From NCBI GenBank assembly GCA_963737545.1, contig CAVTTH010000003.1, forward strand, positions 620,001 to 684,000: a DNA stretch of 64,000 nucleotides, read 5' to 3'. This stretch comes from CAVTTH01 sp963737545 (lineage in GTDB: Bacteria; Verrucomicrobiota; Verrucomicrobiia; Chthoniobacterales; UBA10450). Both the position numbers and the translations under genes were made by a program. The notes below the pieces were generated by a model, which saw nothing but the letters and a program-made list of their open reading frames with translations, was not told the DNA's origin and ran no database searches. Shown here piece after piece: positions 1 through 10,000 of this stretch (within the stretch, counting starts at the first letter, position 1; each line of letters starts with the position of its first letter).

Positions 1-933
1 ATTGGTCGAACTGACCGCCACACCCCCCCTCTCCTTTTGAGTCGTGGCGGGAATGTAGGAGGCCGAAAGCGTCGCATCGAGAGCAGGGTAATATGCTGCG
101 GCGATGATTCTTTGATCTTCATCCGCCGCCTTGACCAGGAGGCGAGCGAGCTTCAAGTCTGGCCGACGACTCAGCGCTAAATCGGTTTCTGCCTCGAGAT
201 CGTAATTAGTGGTCACAAACTGCAAGGTTCCACCTGGTCGGGCAGCGCTTCCTGCTGGTCCAGGGTCATCTCCCATGCTCGTGGCCAGCGCGAGAAGAGC
301 GCCTTGATAACCGCGGCGCGCTTCCTCGATGTGAGGATTGAGTTCCTGCTCGAGTAACTTCGCGCTCGCGACCGCTCCCCGATCGGCTTGCCCCGCCTCG
401 TAACGCGCTGATTGGGTGCTGACATTTTCAGCAAGCCGCTTCCGTTGCGCTTCTCCGAGCTGGCGCAACGAGTCATCAAAAAGCGCCGTGTAAAAGGCAA
501 TTCGCGTGGCATGAAGCTGTTCAACGATCGCGACGTTCAGGCGTTGCTGTGCGAGGAGGATCTCCACATTGCCGCGGCGACCCGAAGAAGGAATGGCCGC
601 GTTGAACAACGGTTGCGTAAAGAAACCTCGCGCCGTTCCGAACGGCTGAGTCGGCTTTTCACCCGCGCGTTTCCCGCCCTCAACTCCGCCCAAAACTTGC
701 ATTCTCACGTTCGGAAGACCGATCGCGCGCAAGACGAGCCGGCGGCCCGCAGCTTGTTCGGCCTCTGTTTTCGCTCCCTGGATGACAGGATTCCTTTCCA
801 GCGTTCTCGCCATTGCGGCGTCGAGGGTGATCGCCTCCAGGTTCGCCACAAAAAGAGCAAGTATGGCTGCAGCGAAAATAACGGCTCGTTGTAGCCGCCG
901 TCGTCTCGACGGCAGGGGTTTGGCGGCGTTCAC
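1..933 (-). CDS. TolC-family outer membrane efflux protein (3' end outside window)
   Basis: Translating the minus strand gives an open frame from a GTG at 933 to the window edge, so the C-terminus is missing. After a basic start and a hydrophobic stretch (VIFAAAILALFVANLEA, a likely signal peptide) it reads ITLDAAMARTLERNP, the usual opening of TolC/OEP proteins, followed by long Ala/Gln/Arg/Glu-rich helices. These proteins form trimeric outer-membrane channels for RND or type I exporters. It lies 60 bases downstream of a second TolC-like gene on the same strand, so the two are probably co-transcribed. The start is uncertain: the only in-frame ATG/GTG/TTG near the signal peptide lies inside a repeat (891-968) that has a related copy elsewhere in the window. 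The family call is firm; the exported substrate cannot be told. Confidence 0.75.
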   Translation of the reverse strand, partial: MNAAKPLPSRRRRLQRAVIFAAAILALFVANLEAITLDAAMARTLERNPVIQGAKTEAEQAAGRRLVLRAIGLPNVRMQVLGGVEGGKRAGEKPTQPFGTARGFFTQPLFNAAIPSSGRRGNVEILLAQQRLNVAIVEQLHATRIAFYTALFDDSLRQLGEAQRKRLAENVSTQSARYEAGQADRGAVASAKLLEQELNPHIEEARRGYQGALLALATSMGDDPGPAGSAARPGGTLQFVTTNYDLEAETDLALSRRPDLKLARLLVKAADEDQRIIAAAYYPALDATLSASYIPATTQKERGGVAVSSTN

Positions 934-968
934 AAAATCGGTCTGCCGCCAGAGATGGCGCCAGCTAC
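891..968 (-). repeat. Interspersed GC-rich repeat, copy A
   Basis: Read on the minus strand this is about 78 bases beginning tagctggcgccatctctggc and ending gacggcggctac. A related copy lies at 19061-19133 on the plus strand. The ends are well conserved and the middle differs. The complementary ends suggest a foldable REP/MITE-like unit. Here it covers the apparent start codon of the truncated TolC-like gene. Confidence 0.6.
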
Positions 969-992
969 AATTGCAAGGCGTGGAATTTCGTC

Positions 993-2369
993 TCATCGGC
1001 GATCCAATGTTGACGGCGGTGCCGCGACCTCGAGAATCGGTTTCCCCGTCGCTGGACCTTTTGCAGCTCTTGCTCCGAACCCGAGCACCTCCGGTTCGCG
1101 AGCGGAGGCGCGCGCCAGGCGGGCGAGGGCAACGTTGTGAAGATAGAACGCGCCCAGCCGCGTGGTCCGGGTTCGCGTCACGTCGGACGCGGCCTGAAGA
1201 ACGTCGAGTTGCGTTCCCAATCCCACACTCAGATTTCCCTTTGCGATCTCGAGGGACTCATCCGCATTCTGCACGTTGTGGGTTTCCGATTCGAGGACGC
1301 GATCCGCTTGCTCAAGATCGAGAAAGGCACTCCGCACATCCGAGACAACCGACAGCCGGGTCGCTTCCAGCGCCTGCCGGGCCGCGTCTTGCCGAGCCCG
1401 TGTTGCCTGAAGCCGCCCGCGCGTCGCGTATCCATCGAAAATATGCCAAACGGCATTAAGCCCCACAACATAACCATGGTTGAATTCCGGGCCGACTAAC
1501 GGATCATTCTCGCTATAGATTTCGTAACCGGTGAAGGCTTCCACTCGCGGCCGCGTCTCGCTCCGGTCCAGGATTAATTGCTGGTTCTCGGTTGCGATAT
1601 CTATCTGCCGCACTTTGATTTCCGGCCGCGCGACATCAGCATAGGCGAGACATTCATTCAAATCCGGATGGTGCGGATGATATTGCAGCTCACCCACGGC
1701 CTCGAATTGCGATTGCCCTGTGTTCGAGCGCGGATCAATGCCGAGCAATTCGCGCAATCGCAGATAGGAATTTTGCAATCGCGTCTGCGCATCGATCAGC
1801 TCCGGCTCTTCGTTCGCAAGGGCGACCTCGGCCCGGCTAACGTTTAATGTCCCCACCATCCCAGCCGACAGTCGTTCCCGCTGCGTCTTGAGTTCCTCCT
1901 GGAGAACGCCGACCGATTGCTCGCGGACCCGGACCTTGGCACGATTAAGCAGCACGTCGTAAAACGCGATCCTCACATCCATCGTTACGCGATTGACGAG
2001 CGCCTGATACTCGAGCGCTCGCTTTGCCTCGATGAGATGGGCTATGGCTCGCCGGCTCGTGATCGCGCCACCGGTGTAGAGATTCTGCACCACACGCAAC
2101 GAGACGTCGTATTCGTTAGACCGGAGCTGCGATGCCTCCTGCTGCTCCCTTCTCCTCACCAATCCCGTTGAAACCACCGATGGCAAGAAACCAGAGCGCG
2201 CTTCGGTCACGCCGCCGCGGGCCACCTCCATTTGCTTGGCGGCAATGGCGAGTTCCGTATTCTGTCTCTTCGCGATTGCCACAGCCTGCTCCACCGTATA
2301 GCTTGGCACGGCCAATGTGACTCTGGCCGACGCCACCAGAAAAATGAAGGTCCAGGCACCGCCGCGCAT
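993..2369 (-). CDS. TolC-family outer membrane efflux protein
   Basis: A 458-residue protein from ATG 2369, with a signal peptide (MRGGAWTFIFLVASARVTLA) and then YTVEQAVAIAKRQNTELAIA, the typical N-terminal OEP helix. Two repeated OEP domains follow (about residues 30-230 and 250-430), including the usual QNLYTGG and IFDGYATRGRL strand segments near the membrane barrel. The frame stays open upstream to 2507, but only the 2369 start gives a signal peptide. It lies directly upstream of another TolC-like gene on the same strand and is divergent from ino1. Role: outer-membrane channel of a tripartite exporter. The pump and adaptor genes are not in view, so the substrate is unknown. Confidence 0.85.
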   Translation of the reverse strand: MRGGAWTFIFLVASARVTLAVPSYTVEQAVAIAKRQNTELAIAAKQMEVARGGVTEARSGFLPSVVSTGLVRRREQQEASQLRSNEYDVSLRVVQNLYTGGAITSRRAIAHLIEAKRALEYQALVNRVTMDVRIAFYDVLLNRAKVRVREQSVGVLQEELKTQRERLSAGMVGTLNVSRAEVALANEEPELIDAQTRLQNSYLRLRELLGIDPRSNTGQSQFEAVGELQYHPHHPDLNECLAYADVARPEIKVRQIDIATENQQLILDRSETRPRVEAFTGYEIYSENDPLVGPEFNHGYVVGLNAVWHIFDGYATRGRLQATRARQDAARQALEATRLSVVSDVRSAFLDLEQADRVLESETHNVQNADESLEIAKGNLSVGLGTQLDVLQAASDVTRTRTTRLGAFYLHNVALARLARASAREPEVLGFGARAAKGPATGKPILEVAAPPSTLDRR

Positions 2370-2562
2370 CCGTCCTATCTCCGTGTCCCATCTTCCTTTT
2401 TCAATCAAAATCCCCAGCTCCGAGCCCATTATAGCAGATGAAGGTGCCCGGATTGTCCAGTTCACTGCCGCCATTGCATCGGACTTCTTTTGATATATGA
2501 TGGGCAACTTTGCGCCTTGATCCTACCGAGCCATTACGGCTAACCTTGCGTTTTTTCCTGCC

Positions 2563-3813
2563 ATGAACAAAATCCGAATTGCCATTATTGGCGTAGGCAA
2601 CTGCGCGAGTTCTCTCGTTCAGGGGATTACCTTCTATCGGGGACCGGCTGTGAACGGCGCAAGTGTCGGCCTCATGCACAGCCAGGTGGGTCCATATCGA
2701 CCTAACGATATCGAGGTCGTGGCTGCGTTCGATATCGATCGGCGCAAAGTCGGAACCGACGTCAGTGAAGCGATCTTTGCTCCGCCCAATTGCACCAAGG
2801 TTTTCTGCGGAAAAGTCCGGAAGACCGGCACGATCGTGAAAATGGGCTGCGTCTTCGATGGCATCGGACCACACATGAAGGAGTACGATCCTCTCCGCAC
2901 CTTTCAGCCGCTGGAAAAGGAATCGACGCGCGAACAGATCATCGCCGAGCTGCGCGAATCCGGCGCTGAGATCATGGTGAATTACCTGCCGGTCGGTTCG
3001 GAGGAAGCCACGCGATTTTACGTGGGATGTGCGCTCGAAGCCGGCCTCGCCCTCGTCAATAACATTCCGGTTTTCATCGCCAGCGATCCGATCTGGGCCA
3101 AACGATTCGAGGAAAAGAAACTCCCGATCATCGGCGACGACATCAAGGCCCAATTGGGAGCGACGGTTCTGCATCGCACCATCGTCGATCTCTTTCGCAA
3201 GCGCGGGGTAAAGGTCGAACGCACCTATCAACTCAACACCGGCGGCAATACCGATTTCCTGAACATGCTCAATCGGGGCCGGCTCGCGTCCAAGAAAACC
3301 TCCAAGACCGAGGCCGTGCAGTCGGTCATCGGCACTCGTCTCGCCGACGAAAACATCCATATCGGTCCGAGCGATTACGTTCCCTGGCAGAATGACAACA
3401 AGATTTGTTTCATCCGGGTGGAGGGAAAGCTCTTCGGCGATGTTCCGATGGAGCTCGACGTCAAGCTTTCGGTTGAGGATTCACCGAATTCCGCCGGCAT
3501 TGCCGTCGATTCGATTCGCTGCTGCAAACTCGGACTCGATCGCGGCCTCGGCGGTGTGCTTCATTCCGCATCCGCGTATTTTTCGAAGCATCCGCCCGTG
3601 CAGATGACGGACGACGAAGCTTATACCCGCGTCGAAGAATTCATCAGCGGGCACACGACAGAGCTAACCGCACCTCCTACGGCGCCGACACATCGGCGAC
3701 GAACTGATCCGGCGGCAGCGCTCGCAGGCGTGTCCATTCGGCGTCCAGTTCGTTTTCGTTATAGAGAAGAAAGTTGCCGTTCGCGGTTGAGTACACCGCC
3801 GCTTCAACTCTGA
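2563..3813 (+). CDS. ino1: myo-inositol-1-phosphate synthase
   Basis: Converts glucose 6-phosphate to 1L-myo-inositol 1-phosphate with NAD, the first step toward inositol lipids or inositol-based solutes. The N-terminus IRIAIIGVGNCASSLVQGI is the NAD-binding Rossmann loop. Other family segments include NYLPVGSEEATRFY, GDDIKAQLGATVLHR, and QLNTGGNTDFLNML with the conserved NTGGN. Body length matches the short bacterial/archaeal type (about 365 residues). The frame then runs on for roughly 45 low-complexity Arg/Pro-rich residues that overlap the end of the convergent addA-like gene by 137 bases. A one-base shift near 3665 would stop the protein at once (agcTAA), so this tail may be an artefact or a recent extension. 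The catalytic assignment is confident; the C-terminus is not. Confidence 0.9.
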   Translation: MNKIRIAIIGVGNCASSLVQGITFYRGPAVNGASVGLMHSQVGPYRPNDIEVVAAFDIDRRKVGTDVSEAIFAPPNCTKVFCGKVRKTGTIVKMGCVFDGIGPHMKEYDPLRTFQPLEKESTREQIIAELRESGAEIMVNYLPVGSEEATRFYVGCALEAGLALVNNIPVFIASDPIWAKRFEEKKLPIIGDDIKAQLGATVLHRTIVDLFRKRGVKVERTYQLNTGGNTDFLNMLNRGRLASKKTSKTEAVQSVIGTRLADENIHIGPSDYVPWQNDNKICFIRVEGKLFGDVPMELDVKLSVEDSPNSAGIAVDSIRCCKLGLDRGLGGVLHSASAYFSKHPPVQMTDDEAYTRVEEFISGHTTELTAPPTAPTHRRRTDPAAALAGVSIRRPVRFRYREESCRSRLSTPPLQL

Positions 3814-6800
3814 ATTTCGTGATTTGCCGGACCGCCGTCCAGTAGGCAGCGATCTGCGCCAAATACCGTTGACGAAGTTTTTCTTCCTCACCCTCAGCGA
3901 TCCGGTTTGTCTTCCAATCGACTAGCAAACATCGGCTCGCACTTTCCTCGATCACAAGCAGGTCGATCACACCTTCAACGCAGCCATGGTTGTCTATGCT
4001 CCAGACGAATGGGAACTCCGGGTATGATCGCGCCTTACCGCCTGATAGGAAGCGCATCAGAACAGAGTCGCTAAATAGTTTCTCGCGAGCGAGCTTCCAT
4101 TCACCGATGGAACGGTTCTTTTCAGGCGAACGCGAAAGGTGTCGCAGAAAAATCGCCTCAGCCTCCTCGACGCCGACAGACCAGGATATCTGTTGGAGCA
4201 GCAAGTGCCACCAGCGTCCGTAAAGTGTGGCTGGTGTATCGGCGCGCGACCTAACGAGCGAAATCGCAGGCCTTGGATGCGCACCTCCGCTTTCCCCGAG
4301 AGCGAACGGGATCTCTTCGTCGTAACCGCTGGGATTGAATTTGTGGACGAATTCTGATGCGCGCTGGACGGCCCGTTTGAGTTCGCGGGAATTTAACTCG
4401 ACTTTCGAGGACACCGTCTCCGGCGTCGACGTGAGCGTCGCGCGATCCTCCACGCTTGCGATCGTGCAACTGTGCTCGTCGAATTCACCAGAGTAAGAAT
4501 TTTCCCCACGAATCAATCGGCGCAGTTGAGCGTTTTTCGGAAGTTCACCTTTTGCGGTCGCAAAGATTTCCTGGTCGAGGACGAGCACGAGTGTGCGTCG
4601 CGCGCGGGTCGTCGCGACATAAAGCAGTCTCTCGGTTGCCTGTTCGTGAGCGAGATCGAGCGCCTTTTTTATTTCCTTCGATTTGTCGGCTCCGTTCAGG
4701 GCGACCAAGAGCTTGCCGCTCGCTGGAGACCTCACCAAATCCGGGTAGCGCGGCGACGGCACACGCAAATCGCGTCCCAGAAACGGCAGGATCACCGCCT
4801 GCCATTCCGAACCTTTGGCTTTATGCGAAGTGATGAGTTGGATGGCGTTGTCGTTCGCGGCGAAGCGAATAGCACGCGGCGTCGTGAAATCGTCGCGCAA
4901 ACGCTCGGCGAATTCAGCGAGAATCAGTCCGCTCGCTTCCCCTTCCGCCGCTTGCGCGAGTAGCACATCCAGCTCACGGCCAAGATCGCCAAATTCAGTT
5001 GCGGGCAACAATTGCAGCCGTTCGCGCAAGTGCGTTTCTTCGACGACGCGAACGACTGCGTCGAAAAGCGAGAGCTCTGTCAGGTGCTGCCAGGTTTTTG
5101 CCAGTGCGCGCAAGTGCGAGGAAACTTTCCCGACAGCCGACAACTCCTCGTCGATGCGAAAACGAAAACTTTGCGCTTCGGAAAAAACCGCGAGGTCGTG
5201 ATCGGAGACGCCGAAAATGTCGCGCAGGACGCCGACGATCTCGTAGGCGTTGCGCGGATCGGTCATGATCGTGAGGAGAGCGGTCAGCCATGCGTAGGCG
5301 GGACTGTCGCCGTTTACGTCGCGCTCAGATTGAATCGCCACCGGCAGCTTCACACGCCGTAGCGCCGCGGCGATGGTCTGCAGCCAGGCTTTGCGCGGAC
5401 AAAGAATCGCGACGTCGCGCCACGACTCGGCCGAAAGTTTTTTCAGGTCCGCATCTTTGATCCAGCGCGCGAGAAAATCAGCTTCGATCCGCCCCTTCTG
5501 GTAGTCCTTCAGCTTCTTGCCTTCCCCGAGCAATTCCTTGCCGAGTGGGACGCGAATCACTTTTCCAGGAAGAATGTCCGGACGTGGATGCAATTCCACA
5601 AAGCGCACCTGCCCCTTCCGGTCGTTCAGAATTTCGCAAAAAGTTTCATTCACGAAATCGAGCTGCTTTTGATCGAGTCGAAACGTGACAGAAAATTCAA
5701 GTTCCTCGCCGCCGGCGCCGCTGACGAGCGCATCGTGCACTGCTCGATAGTAATCTAACTCCGAGCGGTCGCGGTAAATCGATTGCTGAAAATCGCCTAC
5801 CATGCAGAAGCGACCGGCTGGCGGCGGATTGGCACGCGTTTCCAGCCAATCACCACTCGCGCCAGGCGGCCGCACTGATTCCAAGAGCACAGAGAATTGC
5901 GCCGGGGTGGTGTCTTGCGCTTCATCGAGAATCACACAAAACTTTTCTTCGCGAATGCGCGGACGGGCGAGCGGATGCCGAAGCAATTCTTTCGCGAGCG
6001 CGACCTGATCGTCGTAAGTGACAAGACCACGCTCGAGCCGAAACTCGCGATAATCCCGTTGCACTTCTGTCGCGACACAGGCCGCGAGATCGCAAACCCA
6101 TTTTCGCAGTGGCGAGAATTTTCCTGCCAAAGTTCCGTGAAATTGGACGTCGCTGTGCTGAAACAGACGGGCCAGCGCAAAAATTCCCAATCGCCCGCGT
6201 ACCGCCTTTCCCAATCCCGCAATTCCGTCTGCGATTTACTGATCGTGTCGGAATCACGCCGGTCGGTCTCCGCATAAACGTCCGCGAAATCAAGCGGCGG
6301 ACAGGGCGATAATTCCGGCGCAGACAGCGTTTCCGTTCCAGCGCGCCGCGCCAATTCCATCAAGTCCCGCGCCTGCACCAAACGCAGAAGCTTTTTCCGA
6401 TTTTCAGGACCCAACGAATGCCCAATGCGCGTCTGGCCTTGTACGAATTCCCGCCAGAGATCGTCGTCATCAGCGAGCAGTTCGAGAGGTGCCGGCAGCC
6501 CGAGGTAGTGCCCGTAATCGGTCAATAACTTCATGCAAAACGAGTGAATCGTGCCGAAGAAGGCGCGGTTGAACGCGGTCTGCACGTCCGCGCGCAAATT
6601 ATCCGCGAGCAGGATTTGTCGAGTCCGCAGTTGCATTTCATCCGCGGCGCGATTCGCGTAAGTGACGACGACCAGCCGCGGCAAAATCTCTGTTGCCTTG
6701 GCCGAACGGGCGATCGACAAAACACGTTGCGTGATCGCCGTAGTTTTGCCGGAGCCGGCTGAAGCTACGACCGAGAAATTGTGATCGAGTTCGTTAGCAA

Positions 6801-6837
6801 AACGCTCGCGCAAGTCGATGTCGCTCGGGTTTACCAT
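3677..6837 (-). pseudogene. AddA-like UvrD/PD-(D/E)XK helicase-nuclease, frameshifted
   Basis: Product would be a RecBCD/AddAB-type double-strand break repair helicase-nuclease. The N-terminal part (from ATG 6837) carries Walker A (ASAGSGKTT) and ends in sense around 6200. The rest continues in the -1 frame with motif II (DEAQDTTP), VGDFQQSIYRDR, motif IV (VTFRLDQKQLDF), motif V (SHKAKGSEWQ), motif VI (YVATTRARR) and a C-terminal nuclease core (EGVIDLL, LVDWKTN, QRYLAQIAAY). Neither frame alone contains both Walker A and motif II. The shift lies at about 6175-6215, near a run of five A/T. The start overlaps the stop of the addB-like gene (ATGGTAA), showing an ancestral coupled operon. It may be a true pseudogene or a sequence error; the heavily broken partner gene makes decay plausible. 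Confidence 0.75.
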
Positions 6838-9800
6838 CTTTCCCACTCCTCTTTTTCAGTAACGAGGTTCTTGTGCGTGCGCTGCCACTTGTCTTCCAAA
6901 ACATCTTCGTCGATGGGCAGCGTCGCGAGCGGATATGCAGCGCTGTATCCAAACGCCGGTCGTAGTTCGCCTTTCATTCCGAAAACGCCGGTCTGTTGCA
7001 TGGCGGCGAGATCAGCGAAGACACCGTTATGCAGCGCGAGATCCGCGACGGACAATTGCGGCGCGACCTTTCTGACCGCGGAGGACAAAAGGGCTAGCAC
7101 TCACTTCCGCGGCGCCGCGCGCGCGCAGAGCCAGCGAATAAAGCCCGAGCTGCAGCGCCGTGCCCTTGACTAACGAGTCGTGCAAATCGGAGTCCTTCAA
7201 TTCCTTTGTCGAGCTAGTCTTGTAATCGACGATCCAAATCTTCTGGCCGACGAAATCGGCAGCTTCCGTTTGCGCGAGAATCAAATCGATCTGCCCGCGC
7301 AATTGCAGTTCCACTCCGTCGGCGATTCTCACAGCCTCTTCCAGTCCGATCGGATACTCCGCCGCCATCCATTTCCATCCTTCCGCGCTGGCAATCTTGG
7401 CGCCGAGATGGCGGGCCAGATAACGCGCATTTAACCAACCGAGATCCACCAGTCGGGTACGATGCGACCGAGCGAATCACAAAGCTGCTGCAAGGTCGCG
7501 CGGCGTTCATCGGCGGAAACTCGGACGCGCTCGTCAATTTTTGTCGCCGACGGAAAAGCTGTAAAAAGTTTACCGTCTCGCGTTTCGCCAAAGTTGGCCA
7601 ACCAACGATGGACCCATTTGCCGCTGGTTGCGGCCCATGGGTTGGACGTGTCGTCTGGCGCTTTCACCCCAAGGTAACGTTTCATCCAAACAATTGCAGG
7701 GGACGAAACCATAGCTTCGAGATCGCTCACACTCAGGGTAGGCGCTGGTCGATAAGAATCGTTAGGTCGTAAAGCGAAGTCGTATTCACCTGCTGGCGTA
7801 GAGCGTCGCGGCGCGCGTTGAAGGCGGTCAGTGTTTGGCGCACATCCGCGCTTGATGGCGCAGCGATTGGAAGCAACACCGTCGTGCGTTGCAAAGTTTT
7901 CAGGGCCTCTTGCGTAAGCGGCTCGCGTCGCGCTTTGTAGATACAGCTGCGTGAAGCATTCGCTCGGATTCCAAAGGCGTTCAGGTGCGTCTTCCTGCAC
8001 CAAGCTGGCGGCCAGAGTCACGCCTTCAGTGGTCGATCCGAGCAAAGTTTCGAATTGCGACAGCGCGATTTGCCGGCGTTGGACCGGGCCGAGATAAAGC
8101 GTATAGCCATCGCGACACTGAAATGTCCTTCGCCGTGGCGGCCAGCGGGTCGCGTGCTGATTGAACTGGCGCACGCTTTGATTGAAAGCGGTGATGGTTT
8201 CTTCGCGTGCGAATTCGCCCTTGGCCGGTGGCGGCCAGGAGCCTTCATTCCAGCCGGCAAAAATCAAATGCGACCATTCCTGCCCGCAGGCCTGAGGAAC
8301 AGTCACCAATTGCACGCGTGCGTAGGGGTGATTGCCAGCGGCGGAATGCTCGGCGCCGAAGCTAACTGTGATCTCTCCCAACCAGCGCAAGAAAAGAGAA
8401 CGTGAAAAAACAGTCGTAATTTTCCGGTCCAGTCGCCGAGGCGGGCTGCAGATTTCGCGCCAACGACTGCTCCAGCCCAAACGCTCACACTGGGTTTCAG
8501 TTGACTGAGAAATCCTGTCAGTGTGGCCTTTTCGGGAAGTTGCCCTAACGAAGCGATAGCGGCGGCCACCAGAGGATAATCCGCGCGACAGAACTCTGCA
8601 GAATTTCGAGGTCGTCGATAAGCACTTCGGCATAGGCATTGCGCAAAGTCCACTCGAGGTTGGTCAAACTGAGGCCGGGAAAGATTTGGTCTCGATTCGT
8701 AGGGAATTGAACGAAGCAGGAAGTCGAGACGCGGACTGCGTTGAAGTTCCAGCCATGCTTTCCATTCGGCTTCGAAAAGCCTGGCAACGGGTGAGCCAAA
8801 CCGTCGTTGTGCGGAATCTCGAACTTCCAAAGCGCTTCCGACCAGACGCGCCAACGTTCCAGCCTGGGCAAAAACAATGCCCACTCGAGTGCATTTCTCC
8901 TCGGCCAAATAGCGCAGGCACACTGCAGCAATCGCCTGAGCTTGCTCTGTCGCGTCAGTCCCGACCACGAACGAGAATTGGCCGGCTCATCCGCGACGCC
9001 GCACATTTCCGCTTCACTGAACAAGCTCTCGCCGGTTTCCCTAACCAGCGGCGACACCCGCTTCGCTTCGCCAAAAATTCTTCCCACGAGCCAACCCAGG
9101 TTTCGTCGAGATCGCGCGTTTCATCTGGCGGATCATCGAGGAGAACAGTGGCTTCCCTGGCCGAAACGGCGGCCGCCTGAAGCAACGGCCAAAGCGGCCA
9201 ATGGGCGGCGTTGAACCCAATGACAAGAAGGTTCGCGAAAAGTGGATCAGCCTTGCGGGCCTTTATCGCGGCTCGCCCATCAGCAATATGAATTAATTCG
9301 AAGCCGCAACGCGCGACAAGCTTTTGAAAACGCGCTTCGATTTCGCGTAGCGCCGGAAGATCCACGGCAGAAAAATCCCAACCAGCCGCACCGAGTTGAT
9401 CGATCGCGCGCAACAAATGATCAGGCGCCCGCGCCACGGATTTGGCCGCGAGATAGTCAGGTTCCTGCATCCGCTTCTCCCGACGCTCGGGATCATCGGG
9501 CAGTTCCATGCACTCCTCTGCCGCGATGGCAAGGAGTAGACGCAAATGCTCGCGCAGCGGCAAACGGCTTTCACTCCCCGCGGCCAGCAATTCGCGCAAT
9601 TGTGAGGGCGTAAGAAGTGAACGCCCAAAAGCGAGACGTTCCTTTCGAGGAGGAATGATTTCAGCGCGTAGGCGTGGCTCCGAAATGGAACGACTACCGC
9701 GGTCGGCTTTGCTTGTTGCCAGGAAACGCGTCCGGCCGTCATGGAACCAAGGGAGCAGAACGTTTTCTCGCGCCGCCGCAACCGACGTGCCGATCCAGAG

Positions 9801-9848
9801 CGACACTTGCGTTCGCCGTGTTGGAGTCGGCGAGACTTTCGCACTCAT
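6831..9848 (-). pseudogene. AddB-like nuclease subunit, multiply frameshifted
   Basis: Recognisable AddB/PD-(D/E)XK-family pieces occur in order on the minus strand but in alternating frames: N-terminus from ATG 9848 (SLWIGTSVAAARENVLLPWF), LIHIADGRAAIKA, VVGTDATEQAQAIAA, FEIPHNDGLAHPLPGF, WKAWLELQRSPRLDFLL, LTNLEWTLRNAYAEVLIDD, LIFAGWNEGSWPPP, then the nuclease core GQIDLILA with WIVDYKTSSTKEL and ALQLGLYSLAL, and the end at 6831. I count at least six frame changes, densest at 8300-9060. Neighbouring ileS and most other genes are intact, so a dead gene is likelier than uniformly poor sequence, though a bad local consensus cannot be excluded. Normal role: the AddB partner in end resection and recombination. 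Confidence 0.7.
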
Positions 9849-10000
9849 TCGAATATTCTAGCAGAACACCTCAAGCTCGCCTTGGTGCATCACAGGTTTT
9901 GCGTTGCATGACCCGAAAACTTCATGCGATTGCAGACGACCTGGTAGCTGGGGCGGTTCGTTGCGCTGGCGCGCGCCGGATGGTAGCCTCGCCCTCCGCG

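Noticed and set aside
2401..3360. A 319-residue open frame on the minus strand
   Set aside because: Antisense to ino1, whose NAD-binding and NTGGN motifs are unambiguous.
6170..6220. Programmed -1 frameshift in the addA-like gene
   Set aside because: The GGGAAAG heptamer is in the wrong phase for slippage from the upstream frame, no downstream stimulatory structure is evident, and the partner gene is broken many times, so decay or error is simpler.
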